In this document: positions 1 to 12,300 of the stretch, piece by piece
Layout: each line of letters begins with the position of its first letter
Numbering within the stretch: the stretch's first letter is position 1
NCBI RefSeq assembly: GCF_020740795.1
Contig: NC_067302.1
Span: forward strand, 777,001 to 841,000
Reading direction: 5' to 3'
Length of the DNA stretch: 64,000 nucleotides
From: Apus apus
Lineage: Eukaryota; Chordata; Aves; Apodiformes; Apodidae
Made by a program: the position numbers and the translations under genes
The notes under the pieces: generated by a model
Told to the model about the DNA's origin: nothing
Seen by the model: the letters and a program-made list of their open reading frames with translations, nothing else
Databases searched by the model: none

Positions 1-3000
1 GGACCTTAATCGGTGAAGATCCCTCCTTGTCCTTTGTCTCGACCCAGGAGCTTTGTCCACCTCATCCCAGAGTGTGTGTGTGTGGGGAGTTGAGCCATGG
101 GGCTGCTCCTTTGGTGGCGTGTTGTCCCAAACCATGACAAACCCTTATGCTCCAGATGATCTGTCTGCCTTCTCTCCCTAGAAAGGTGTCCAGCAAAGCT
201 CTCACTAGCACAGCACCCCTCAGAGAAGGAAACTTCATTCATTTTTCAAAGGAAAAGGTCTTATTCTGGGTCTGCAACTCCTTCATGCATGAAACCTGCA
301 TGTATCTTGCTGCAAACATGAGAACCTGCAGACTGCACCTGCACCAGGCTGGCCAAACAGTGACCAGCAGCAAAGTCAGCACCAGTCACCCCTGGAACAG
401 CAGCTGGCTTTGGCAGAGCACAGCTGGGTTTGTGCAGGAGATGCAACCCGAATCGAAATGAGAGAAACAAGAGAGGGCATGTTCAGCCCCCCTGGCTGGC
501 CAGTCTCACCAGTAAAGCTAAACCTCATCTCTTTGTGACTCCAGGTAGGGAGGACACAGGCTCACAAGTCACCAGCACTCAGTGATAAAAACACAGAGCT
601 CTACTGCCCTTTTCATTGTAGATACCAAAAGACTGTCCCAAAAGGGTGTGGTTTCTTTACTCCACCTTACACAGAAGAAACTGAGGCATGGAACTGGGAC
701 ATGGTGTCCCAGGAGTGAGGACCGAGAGCTGGTCCCAGTTCAGCATTCTGCCCAAGGGCAGCACAGGCTTCATCACACAGAGCTGAGAGGTTTAACCCTC
801 AGCACACGCAGCCTTCTGCATCTGCAAAACTTTTTCTTCCTACCCACCCCCTTTCTGGTGATGTGCTCCCCTTTCTCAGCCAGCCCTGCTCACTGCTATC
901 TTCTTGTCAGCCCACAGTCCTCTCTGGCCAGACATTTCCTTCCTAGGATGGCTGAGCTCTGCAGCACCTCAGTGGGTTCCTTGCTTCCCATGAAAGAGAC
1001 CCTTCTTGGAGAAAAAAAAAGAGAGGAGGAAGCCCCACTGGAAGGATCATAATTCCTCAGTCCCAGTGAACAAACTACAGTTGGTTTGAGACGACACCGC
1101 AGAGACTGACCCAGAAGGGAGCTGCCAAATGCCATCGAACCCGCAGGGCACATGTCATGCTCCAGGACTTGTCCCAGAGCAGCTCTGAGGTCCCCACGCG
1201 TGTCACCGCCGCCTGGTCGCGCCCCTTTGTCATTTCCGAAACTCTTATTGTTGTTCAATTCCACCATCTAGTGGAGACTTCTGGAGAAGGCTCAGCGCAG
1301 CCCCACTCTGGGCAGGGCACTGTGCACCTTCCCCAAACAGCTCTCCTCTTACATCATTTTGCATCTTCTGTAAGATCTGCCGGGCCCCCCTTGTTACTCA
1401 GAGTACCAGATGTGTTTCCGTCGCATTTGGTGAGAAGCTGATCAAGTTCAGAGCAAAAGTGTTGACTCAGGAAAGGATCTGAACACTTCACACAAAGCCT
1501 GTATTAATCCTGCACATGGAAACCTGAAGGAGCTGTACAGAAGGCCCAAGGGGAATGTCCTGCTATGTGGAAGTGGGGATGGACTCCACATATAAAATGC
1601 ACTTTTCTTCCCAAATCCAGTTGTGAACAGTCTGCTTGCTGCTTGCCAACAACTCCACATCACCCCTGTCAAGTTCATGACAATGAAACAGTAGGTGAAA
1701 TACAGTGGTTGAGCACACAGTGGAAACCACACGTAGGAGAGCTTCTCCAGTGTGCTCCAAGACTTGGCTGACCCCTGCAGCAGCTTTGACCCACATTTTA
1801 ATGGGAACTGGTCAGAAGGAACTGAAAAATTGGGGGCTTTACAGTCTTCACTGGAGAAGAAACAGCAGTGCTCACTAGAACACAACTCTGTCAGTGAGAG
1901 AGCTGTCATCTCCACCACTGAAGAAGCCTCTTAGTGGACATCTGGAATGTAGTAGGAATCTTCACCATTGCAGCAGCCACAGACTAAAATTGAGGGTGAA
2001 TCTGAAGAAGGGCAAGTGGCAGTCACTCTGATGCCTGGATCTTTAGCTGCCTGCAACATTCTGTATTAAAAACAAAGAGCCAACAATGATTTCCACAGGT
2101 ACTCAGAGCAGAGATGCCCAGGGCACTTCAGCAGCAGAGGAGATGCTCTGTCTTGTCAATGGGAGGCTCTGTGCCCTCCTCCAGGTGACGGGTGGATTTC
2201 AGATACGTCATCTGCATAGGATTGCAGGTTGATCCTCGTGGTTTGCAGCATCTGGTGATGTTAGTGCCACATGAATCCGATGGATCCGCCTGAGTTCCTG
2301 CTTCTTTCTGCAGGTGTTGCTTTGGTGTACCCTGCACAGCACAGAGAGGGTGGAGTAGCTGCACCTCCTGCACGTACTGGTTCCTTCTGGTGCACACTGG
2401 GTGGTGCCGATGCTTTCCTGTCCACCAGGGTGTGTTGGGGTAAACGCTTCACAGTTTTCTGCAGAGTTCTCAAACTTCACAGCACAGTCAAAACAACCAA
2501 CCAAAACAAAACCCCAAACCCTAAAAACTTCAATAAAGCGCAGCAAGGGCAATCAGCAGGTTTTTAAGCAAAAGAAAAGGGCATTTGATTTCTCACGGCT
2601 GGGAGGGTTTGGCTCACCCCAAGCAGTATATCAAGCACTTATGGAGGGATCAGAACTGCCCTGGGCTCAGGCAGAGCACTGGGGTGGCAGCCCGTGGGCT
2701 CCTCTTCAGCCAGAAAGGAGAGGGAGCAGGTGTCCAGCCTGTCCCTGCTGCTTCCAGCCTCCTCCTGCAAAGCCCACTGCTGCTCCCAAGGGATAGGTGA
2801 GGGTGGGTGGGAATTGTGTCAGGGATGTCCTCACCCACACTGTTGCCCTTTAGGGGAACGTGGGGCATGTTTGGGGTAGGCAAGAGTCAGAAGAGAATGA
2901 GCTGAAACCCACCAGATGATACAACCGTTGCATAACTTGAGATACTTGTGATTTGACTTTTCTGGGTCACAGTTATTCCACACCATTTTGTGTTCACAAC

Positions 3001-5020
3001 AGCTCCCACTGAGAGTAGTTATCTCTTAAGCCCCACTAGATATCCAACCCCCGAGGCCTTAATTAAGCACCGAGAAAATGATTTATGTATCTAAAAGGAG
3101 ATGCTCACATTTAGGTTACATACAACTCTGAAAGTAAGGACTTGCCTCCAGTCACAAAGCAGTTGCCACAGGCAGCTGCCTCACACCCCACACATGGAAT
3201 GGGAAAAGCTGGGACATCTAGACCCAGCCCTGGAACAGCTCAACCTCCCTGTGCCTTAAGATGTGCCACCAGCCAATGCATGCAGGTGGTGCACACCCAT
3301 ACACACTCCCCCTTTCCTGCCCTTGTGCATGCTCAGTCGCTCCCCCATCAGATCCATCACAGCTCCTTCCTTAAAAAGGGTGTTGGAAAATGTTCTTCTC
3401 ACTTCTGAGCTAACTGTAACATCAGAAAGCAAGAGGAGCCCTTCATGGAGAGCAGCAAATGTTTTCTTAGAGAAGGTGCCAGACCCCGTGCACTGCTCCT
3501 GCACATGGTCACCTCACACCAGCAGCAAGGGGAAACCTGTCTCTGGGGGAGGCAAGAGGCAGCTTTGGCCACAGAGCTGATCAACACATGAAGAACATGT
3601 CCATGGAGAAACATGCTTGCTGGCAAATGAACACTGGAAGAGCAGAAGACTGACAATGACAGAATGTACACATTTCCTCAGGATGGACCAGACATGCAAA
3701 TGCCTGGAACAGCATCTCACCCACCTGGGCACATGGCACTATGTCTCAGCCAACCTCACGGGCTTACAGGGGCTGCTCCATGCTGGCCACCACCAGCACC
3801 AGATGACCTAGAACAGGGTCATGGAATCGCTTAGGTTGGACAAGATCCTTAAGATCAAATCCAACCTCAACCCAGGTTCACCTCAGTCTCCAGGCAGGGA
3901 AAAATAGATATATAAATGAGTGCATTCCTCAGCCACACCAGATACTGCATGGGAACCCCCGGAGTGTTTGGGTCAGGAAGTGATATTTTTAATTTTTTCA
4001 AATAATTGGAATATGCCTTTTGTACAGTCAGACAACTCTGTCTGTGAAGGTTGTCACATCACCTGCAGAGAAGGGGTAATCAATTTAGCAAGGATTAAAG
4101 GGCACAAATGGTGGCAGAAGAGCTGGAAAGGCTGCAGTGATGAGGAAGAGGAGCACAGCCACAGTCACCACAGTAAGAAGTGATGCTTTTCAACCCGCAG
4201 GGTTGCACATCTGCAAGGGTGATGCATGGCAGAGGCAGGAAAGCAGGAGAAGACAGGATGAGATAAACAGCTTCAGGCAGCGTTAAATGGTATCACAAAA
4301 CAAAGAGACCTAGTGGTTTATTTCTTCAGGTTGTACTTCCATGTAAGCAAAGATATTTACCACGGAGAAGCATGGTGATGAAAGCACACAGAGAACAACT
4401 TTTAACTCCACACTAAAAATCTGTGAGAACACTTTGTATAATTTATGACCTGATGAAACTGAGCAAGTGGAAAGAGGAGAAGGTGTGCAGAGCACCAGGA
4501 GCAGTGTTCTGACAGTGAAACAGGTTGGTCTGTCCAACAGTCAAGAGAAATCCCTTCCTACAAGATGCTAGCAGCTGCTGAAGGAAAAACACTGATCTGC
4601 TGAGGACTGGAGCAAAACTTCTCCTGGACCAAACAGGGCCAGAGTTTCTCCCAGTCCTCCCCTCCATTTGCTCCAGTGTGTTCTTTTCCTGCTGGTTGAA
4701 GAGCACAACAGAGATTGTGAAGAAAGCTTTTTCTGGTATTTTGAGTTTCCTTCAGTTCTGCTTCCCTAGCTCACAAAGAGCAGCTATTGGTACCCAGACT
4801 GAAAGAAGGTTCCAATTCCTTCACCTCCTGACATGGTCAGATCTCCCCAGGCTCCCTTCCGTTCTTGACCTGCCTTTGGGAGCCACCACGGGGTGTCCTG
4901 GGTCAAGGCCAAGGTCTGCAGGTCTGCAAATCACTTTCCATGGAGCTGCTTCCCATGCACTCAGCGGTGCTGAAGCCCCCCATCCCTGAGGGATGGACGG
5001 GACCACAACCTGCAGCACAG
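1..5020. other. Intergenic region upstream of CTPS1
   Basis: I find no convincing gene here. Open frames are short, overlap on both strands and match no family I recognise. A short GT microsatellite lies near 70-85 and a small CR1 tail fragment near 3818-3895. In other amniotes the neighbour on this side of CTPS1 is CITED4, a GC-rich single-exon gene; nothing like it is visible here. Confidence 0.6.
3818..3895 (-). mobile_element. CR1 LINE 3'-end fragment
   Basis: The stretch carries the typical avian CR1 tail in reverse orientation: an ATGGAATC-like motif, then TTAGGTTGGA, then a pyrimidine/purine block ending in TCCAACC. It is only about 80 bp and diverged, so it is an old truncated copy. 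Confidence 0.65.
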
Positions 5021-5022
5021 AA

Positions 5023-5430
5023 TCCTAGAACCTGTTATACTGAAAAAGACCTTTAAGACCATCAAGTCCAACCATTAACCCAGCACTGCCAAGGCCACTG
5101 CTAACCCATGTCCCTCAGCAACGGCTTTGAAACCCCTCCAGGGATGGTGACTGCCCCCCTGCCCTGGGCAGCCTGGGCCAGGGCCTGACAGCCCTTTTGG
5201 GGAAGAAATCATCCCCAATATCCAATCTAAACCTCCCCTGGCTCAACTGGAGGCCATTTCCTCTTGTTCTATCACTTGTTCCCTGGGGGAAGAGACTGAC
5301 CCCCCTCACTCCAGCCTCCCCTCAGGCAGCTGCAGAGCCAGGTCTCCCCTCACCTCCTGGTCTCCAGGCTGAACCCCCAGCTCCCTCAGCCGCTCCCCGT
5401 AAGGCTTGTGCTCCAGCCCCTTCCCCAGCT
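5023..5430 (-). mobile_element. CR1 LINE 3' fragment adjoining the CTPS1 promoter
   Basis: It begins with the reversed CR1 tail (AGAATCCTAGAA, then AAGACCTTTAAGACCATCAA, then GTCCAACC). It continues through the conserved 3'-UTR blocks (GGGCAGCCTGGGCCAGGGCC, AATCTAAACCTCCCCTGG) into the end of ORF2 (CAGGCTGAACCCCCAGCTCC). The orientation is minus. It ends within about 200 bp of the low-complexity CpG island that precedes CTPS1, so it sits in the proximal upstream region of that gene. Confidence 0.85.
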
Positions 5431-5504
5431 CCCTTCCCTCCCCCGGACAAGAGACCCGCCCTGGGTGATGCCCCAGGCAAGTGAGGAGCGGCTGGGAGCC
5501 CTGG

Positions 5505-5600
5505 GCAGGGGCTGGGGGGCACTGGGCAGTACTGGGGGGTGCTGAGCGGTGCTGGGAAGCACTGGGAGCACTGGGGGCACTGGGGGCACCGGCAGCCTCG
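5505..5600. repeat. Degenerate GGGxGCACTG-type tandem array
   Basis: Roughly ten-base units built on GGG-GCACTG and GGTGCTGG repeat imperfectly from about 5505 to 5600, just before the poly-C run. The strand is G-rich here. Open reading frames through it on both strands are compositional artefacts. Confidence 0.7.
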
Positions 5601-5606
5601 GGACAC

Positions 5607-5607
<1 letters not shown>

Positions 5608-5645
<38 letters not shown>
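5608..5645. repeat. Homopolymer of 38 C
   Basis: Thirty-eight consecutive C lie between ACACT and GTCTC. Runs this long are polymorphic and hard to sequence, so the true length may differ. On the opposite strand this is a G-run able to form quadruplexes. It lies inside the CTPS1 CpG island, close to where transcription should start. Confidence 0.9.
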
Positions 5646-5646
<1 letters not shown>

Positions 5647-6199
5647 TCTCTCCCGCGCATGCGCCGAGGCAGAACTGCGCGTGCGCCGCGCCTCGCGCCG
5701 GCCTCATGCGCTTCCCCGCCGGGCCCGCGGCAGCGAGCGGCGCGCGCTGCCAGCCCCCCGGGCCCCCCCGGGCCCCCCCGGGCCCCCCCGAGACCCCCGG
5801 AGACCCCGAGGCCCCCCGGGGCACCGGTGAGGGGCGGGGAGCGGGGGCAGCGGGGCGGGGGGGGCGGGTGGCGGCGCCGGTGGCCCCGCGGGGCCGCGCC
5901 CGTGGCGGGAATTTCTGACGCGGGGAGAAGGGACCGGGCGGCGGTGCCGGGCGGGCACGGCGGGGGGAGAAGGGACCGGCCCTCGGAGCCGGGCGGGCCT
6001 GGCGGGGGGAGAAGGGACCGGCCCTCGGAGCCGGGCGGGCACGGCGGGGGGAGAAGGGACCGGCCCTCGGAGCCGGGCGGGCACGGCGGTGCCGGGCGGG
6101 CATGGCGGGGTCCCTGGCGGGAGCGGCGGGGCCCGGGGCTGCCGTCGCCCCCCGGGCAGGGCCCGCGCTGAGGCGGTGTCGGTGGCAGCCTCGAGGCAG
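5640..6199 (+). promoter_or_regulatory. CTPS1: CpG-island promoter, non-coding first exon and intron 1 of CTPS1
   Basis: Very high GC content and CpG density run from about 5600 to 6370. A plausible 5'-UTR exon ends at 5826 with a GTGAGG donor at 5827. An acceptor GGTGGCAG ends at 6188, with a second possible AG at 6198-6199 directly before the start codon. No TATA box is visible, as is usual for housekeeping metabolic genes. The transcription start cannot be fixed from sequence. The sense strand is C-rich before 5826 and G-rich after it. Confidence 0.6.
5926..6095. repeat. 42-bp minisatellite in CTPS1 intron 1
   Basis: The motif AGAAGGGACCGG recurs at 5926, 5968, 6010 and 6052, exactly 42 bases apart. 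The copies are joined by GC-rich sequence (CCTCGGAGCCGGGCGGGC) that is nearly identical between the later units and more diverged in the first. Because 42 is a multiple of three, all frames stay open and repeat a 14-residue Pro/Arg/Ala-rich unit; I see no reason to think this is translated. Confidence 0.9.
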
Positions 6200-6365
6200 A
6201 TGAAGTACATCCTGGTGACGGGCGGGGTGATCTCGGGCATCGGCAAGGGCATCATCGCCAGCAGCATCGGCACCATCCTCAAGTCCTGCGGGCTGCGTGT
6301 CACCTCCATCAAGATCGACCCCTACATCAACATTGACGCTGGCACCTTCTCCCCGTACGAGCACG
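6200..6365 (+). CDS. CTPS1: CTPS1 first coding exon (start and P-loop)
   Basis: It opens with MKYILVTGG, the universal CTP synthase N terminus, and contains the nucleotide-binding loop and [17 protein letters not shown]. It ends at CAC G before GTGAGT; the next exon begins GG GAG, restoring Gly-Glu. The start context is weak (C at -3, A at +4). The same frame stays open upstream to an ATG at 6089, but that lies in the predicted intron 1. Confidence 0.95.
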
Positions 6366-9300
6366 GTGAGTATCCCCGGGCCTCGCTCCAGCAGCGCCGA
6401 GCCGGGTGCCGAGCCCAGCCAGGTGCGTCCCGGGGCTGGCTCTGCCTGGGAGGAGCCAGCTCCTTTGCCTGGTGGAAAAGTTTGTGTCTGGCCCTGCACG
6501 CGGGACCTGCGGGCTGAGCCTGCCAGCCGTTCCAGGCTGACTGCTGGGGCTGAGTGTGCCAGGAGCAAGCCACAGAGATGTGCTCTGTGGTCTTATCACT
6601 GCTGCCTGGCTGAGGGTTTCAGTCCTCTTTGTTGTGTAAGGTTTTCAGTTGTATCTGCCGCTTCTGAACTTGCTGTAGCAATCAAAGGTGTTTTCTTACA
6701 CTGAGTTCTCCCAGCTGTTGCAGGCAAACCCCAACACATTGCTGATGTGGACTGTTTCTCCTTGATATGTGTGCTTGTGCCTTTTTCCTGTGTGCCACAG
6801 GGGAGGTGTTTGTGCTGGATGATGGAGGGGAAGTGGATCTGGACCTTGGTAACTATGAGCGCTTCCTCGACATCCGACTCACCAAAGACAACAACCTGAC
6901 TACTGGGAAGATCTACCAGTATGTAATCAACAAGGAGAGGAAGGGAGACTATCTTGGCAAAACTGTCCAAGGTGACGTGAATCTTCATTCCTGATGCTTG
7001 GAAATATAATCTCTATTTCTGTCCTTGTGCTTTTGTTTTCTCTGAACTTGAGGCCTTTGTTCTGTGCTGTCCTTGTGATGTTTTTTGCTTTTTTAAAGTG
7101 GAAGCAGGAGAGGCATGAGTGCAGCTGTAGTGGTGTGTGCCATCCTGACTCAAGTTACCCCAACACCTTCCAGTGCTCAGCAATATGCTGCCTGTTGTTG
7201 GAATGGATGCTAGACTTGGGTCTGGATGTCTAACGTAGCCAGTACTAAATGTGAACAGTCTTCAGACTAACACGCCTGTGGATTATTTGTTAGCTGGTTA
7301 AAATGGGTTTTGATTTTGGTAACTGTCATGTAATTAGAAAATCCAATGGATCTTCAGGATCAGATCAGTTCCTTCCCTTTTTGAGCATCCTTCGTAGCTG
7401 GTTTGGATACAGATTTTTACAGACAGTGTAGAACAGAGTAACTCTCTCTCCTTAGACCAAAGAACAGTTTGTACTTGAGTCTTGCAGCTCAAAGGAAATG
7501 TTGCTAACATGTTTAAATTGAGGCAGGATTACATTTCCTGCCAAGGCACTTCTCTTGAAAATCACAGCCAAGAATAATCACTTAAAAAATGCATACTTCT
7601 TTAAAGGCACAAATCAGTCCTGAAGTATGGGAAGCCCTGACTAGCTAGTTTCAATAATTCATTCTGTAACGAGTTACAGGGATAAATGTGTGTGGGTTGT
7701 GGCATTAACCCTTGCCTGGCTTTCTTTTTCAGTTGTTCCCCACATCACAGATGCTATACAAGAATGGGTAATGAGGCAGGCACGAATTCCTGTAGATGAA
7801 GATGGCATTGAACCTCAAGTTTGTGTGATTGAGGTTTGTAGCTCTTAAAAAATAGTCTTGCTTCTTGTGTGGAATGAACTGAGCTGTGTGCATATTTTGA
7901 ATAGTACATGTTTTTTACAGTAATGTTCAACTCTGTGTGTTGTGTTGGTTAAAAACCCTCCATGCTAGCCTCACTCATTCAGTCTAGTCTTTTGAATGCT
8001 GTGTCTGAATCCACATGTAGAAGGATGTAGGTCTTGGACAGTTAAATTTTTGAGATGCTTTGCTCTCTGGTGTAATGTGAATTAGTCCATTTTAGCTCAT
8101 ACAGGTTTATAGCAAAGTCTGAGTTAATAATGCTGGGACCTCTCTTCCTTGGTGGGTAACTCCCCCTCTGGAAGCAATTGTCTTTCCTCCTTAGCAGTAA
8201 AGGGAGCCTTGGAGTGACTAGTTCAAACATAGAGCTAGAAAAGGGAATGGCATGAGTTAGTGAAGTTTCTTGTGCACTGTATGGGACATTCTGCTGCCCA
8301 GGGAGGCAGAGCAGGGGGAGGGCTCTGAGCCAGGGCTGCTGAGTTGGCTGGCAGGATAGGCTGTTATGGGAGAGAGGGAGCTTGCCAGAGTGCCTGGGTC
8401 ATGGTGACTTAGGGCTCTGCCTGCAGCTCGAGTGCCAACTTCTGTTCCAGGATTCACAAGCCTGGATCCTGAGTGCCTTGAGGCTCTATCTGACAGCTCA
8501 TGGGAGTCTGTTGGTACTCCAGAGAGAGCCTTGTGTCTGTTCCTGAATGTGTCCAGAACCATTCTACATAGTTACTAAAACTTCACAGAAATTTTGCATC
8601 TCTGCCACCTGATGTTCATAAATTGTAATTTTAACACCTGAATCTTTTCCCTGAAGAGATGATAATGGTAAAGCTAATGTCCCCATAGAGGTGCTGCCCA
8701 TATGAGGAGCTGTTTTTCTTGTGGCTTTTTGATTTTTGGGGAAGTTATGAAGGTAAAATAATAGTTGGGGTAGATCAGAGGCTGTGAAAATAATACTTAA
8801 AACTGGCAAATCCTGCTTTTCACATTGGTGTTGATGTTTCTTTAGGGAATTGGAGGGAGGTGCTGGGGAGATGTGTTAGTGTCTGTGTTTTAGTGTCCTT
8901 TTATGTATGTTTTAGTATGCGTCAGCATACAAATTCAGTTGGTGATTTTTTTGTTTTAAGACATTTAATTCTAAATCTCTTTGTGCTTTTTAGCTTGGAG
9001 GGACAGTGGGTGACATTGAAAGCATGCCTTTCATCGAGGCCTTCCGCCAGTTCCAGTTCAAAGCCAAAAGAGAGAATTTTTGTAACATTCATGTCAGTCT
9101 AGTTCCCCAGGTAAGGATCTACAATGTTTTTGTGGTCAGGGGCTTCCACAGTCCAAAACTTCCTTTCCGAATATGTGTTTCTGATATGCTGTATCTCTAG
9201 GCACTCTTAAGTATATGTTTATATATATAGAAACTTCTGAAAGAAATGCAGAGACTCTGTTGCTACCTATTTTAAAAAGTTCACAAGAAATTAACAGGAC

Positions 9301-12300
9301 TTTTCAATGTGTGTCAATGTGTAATAAATAGTTGGCAGCTGTATCTTTTAAGTGCTGTTTTTCTCTATGGAATCATCACCTGTCTTTTGCAGGTAAGCTT
9401 GCTTTCTAAGGGCTGAAAACCTTCAGTTTCCCTTCATTTGTATAGCCTTTCACTTCTGCAAAGCTAGTGTAAGAATCACTGACATAGCCAGACTTTACAA
9501 CCATTTGGACCTATTAATAAGACCATATTCCAAACCATTCCTGGAGTTCTTTAATACTTCTTTTGCTGTGTGCCTTTTTTTTTTTCCCCCTTCAAGATTT
9601 ACATTAGCTGTAGTTCATGAAATAGGTTGTTACATTTGTAATTTCAAAACATAATACTGGGGTTTGAAACCTGATCTGTTTGGTTTTTTTCCTGCCTAGA
9701 CAATATTTTTCATGTGCTTTGATCTTTAACAGTCGTTTCCTAGACTCTCACACCTGACTGCTCTGTAAGCCTTAACAGTTTGAGTGGCTGTTGCCCTTGG
9801 TTCAGAGATTCTACTAAGAAGAGGTGTTATGAAGCAGTGCTATGATACAAGGCAGTTAATTAGGAATGGCAAAGAAAAAACAGAAATTCTTGTGTATCAA
9901 ATAGATGGGGTGAAATCCCAAATATCAAGAAGTATAAGAAGGTGTTTTATGCCATATAAAGCCTGATACAACCTCAGCTGTATTACCTGCTCTGGTTTGG
10001 GAGACAATTTGCAGTCTTAACCAAACAAAATCTCTACTGCAGGAGTCACTGCTGAGAAAATTCAAGCATTGGTTATGTTAACAGTGCTGGAGAGGATGAG
10101 TGTTCCTGGTCTCAGAACTGGATTTGACAGAGCAACTTGATAGTTAATGGAATGCAGATCAATCTTTGTTCTCCCCTCTCTTTCCACTTCTGTCCAGGCT
10201 GGGTGATTTACAGAGAGAAAAAAACAATAATAAAATTTAAAAAAAAAATAGTTACTTGGAGTGCAGTGGAGCACAGTGGAAGTGCTCTCTCCTTCCCTCA
10301 CTAGGTAATACACACCTGCTTACTGTGCAGACCTGAACTCTGGTTTCTGCTAGTTGCTTTCAGTCTTTGAGATTAACATGGTATTGTACAGGGTATTTGA
10401 AGTTTATGTGAATTCTTCAAGAATTGGGTCAAAGTTCTTAAAAGATGAATGGGTTGTAGAGTCCCAATTAACCATTGCTACATAACATCATAATTTGACA
10501 TGCCAACTTCTCTTCTCTGACCAGCCAAGCTCTACAGGAGAGCAGAAGACTAAGCCCACCCAAAACAGTGTTCGTGAACTCAGAGGTCTTGGTCTCTCAC
10601 CAGATCTGGTAAGTTTTGCTGTGTGGCTTTGAATTTAAAATACAAATAATGCTTAGGCTGAGAGCTCTTCTATATTTGTAATAAATATGTAAAAGCAACA
10701 GAGTTGGTTTTTTTTCCCCCAAGTCATGGAGACTGCAGGAAGACAGCTCTATTAGAGGCTTCTTGTGTGAATGTCCGAGTACTTTTGTTTTGCTTCCCAA
10801 CCTTGATGTTGCTGTTCTGTTAGATTGTTTGCAGGTGCTCGACTCCATTGGATACCTCAGTAAAAGAAAAGATTTCCATGTTCTGTCATGTTGAACCAGA
10901 GCAGGTAAATATTCCTGCCCACACTTGCTTGCAAGAAATATTCTATTCTAGCAGTTAGTCAGATCCTGAGTGGAGTTTCATATGAGTGTTTTGTGTTTGT
11001 GTCTTTGGTGGCTGCACAATTCATTTGCTGCTCTGTCTTACCTACATTCCTTACACGTGTACTTGTTAAAAATGCTCCCACTTTCCCATCCACCTGAAGC
11101 TTGTAAAATTTTTGGTTTTTTGTGAAAGCCTGAGTATCATTTCACAATTCCAGGCTCTGTCAAGTATTAATTTCTTACACAAAGAGATCAAACTAAGTCA
11201 CCCAGATTCAAGCATTACACCCAGAATTAGCTGACAATATTGATGTCTCAGTACTACAATATCTACCTCTTACTGGTCAGGAATTGAAAGCATGTTGGCT
11301 CTTTTCAGTCACTCTCCAGGAAGTTTGATACAGTTTTGCATAGTTGTTTCTTTGACTGCAGTTGCACTTGAATTAAGAAGTAAATTGTATTGACTACAGA
11401 GAAGGAAAATTTGCAGCCTAGCAGGCTTTGCGGGTGCAGTGTTGAACCATCTGCTTTCACTTTAGTTAGAAATGAGGATTTAAAAATAGTTGTACTGATA
11501 TAATTTTGATCCTTAAAGTACAGTCTCATTCTTAATGGGCAGGTGACAGTTGTCCAAAGCCCTCTTTCCTCTTCTGTGGAAGCCCATTTCAGTCAACTAG
11601 AACCACTGATGTAAATATTCCTTGTTGACCAAAGAAATCTTTGCTTATAGTTATTTAATCCTGAATTTGATGAAAGATGTCCTGTAGAATTCATTGCTAT
11701 ACTGAGATCACAATTTTCCCTGGGCTTTAATCAAACTGAGTGCCCTGGTTAAGAACGACAGTAGTGGGAAGCTGGGCTTGTGGGCACTTTGACTGTAGTT
11801 TCAAGGAGACTTACCAAGAAGGCTGTAGCACAGAAATCTCTGAAGTGTTCTTTGAGCTTGGCCATGGGCTCACAGAACTTGCATAGCAGCTGAGTTCCTG
11901 GGAGGTTATAGCCCTTCCCGGGGAGCTCCAGTGAGCAGGGATACCTGGGCAATGTTGAAGAATGACTTTGCAAGTATGTGGAAACTAGTACTAAGCTATT
12001 CATATGTTATGTTCTTCAGCAGATGTTGTTTCCTGGAAGTTTCTGTGGTCATATGGTTGTCTGCTAGAGATAGAAGCTCTCTGAATATCTGTCTAAAAAT
12101 AATTGCAGAGGCACTTCGATCTGTTTTAATGACATTCATATTGTATGAACAGGTCATCTGTGTTCATGATGTCTCTTCTATCTACCGGGTTCCTCTGTTG
12201 TTAGAGGAACAGGGAGTTGTTGACTACTTCAGACACAGGCTTGACCTTCCCATTGAGAGGCAGCCCAGGAGGATGCTCATGAAGTGGAAGGAAATGGCTG

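Noticed and set aside
5481-6171. Plus-strand open frames of 145 and 210 codons with poly-Pro
   Set aside because: These are low-complexity translations of the C-run and minisatellite. The real coding start, with the conserved MKYILVTGG, is at 6200.
5306-6568. A 420-codon minus-strand open frame across the CTPS1 promoter and first coding exon
   Set aside because: It runs through the poly-C run, the 42-bp repeat and the antisense of a real exon. Its Gly/Pro/Arg/Ala composition follows the GC content, and it matches no protein family.
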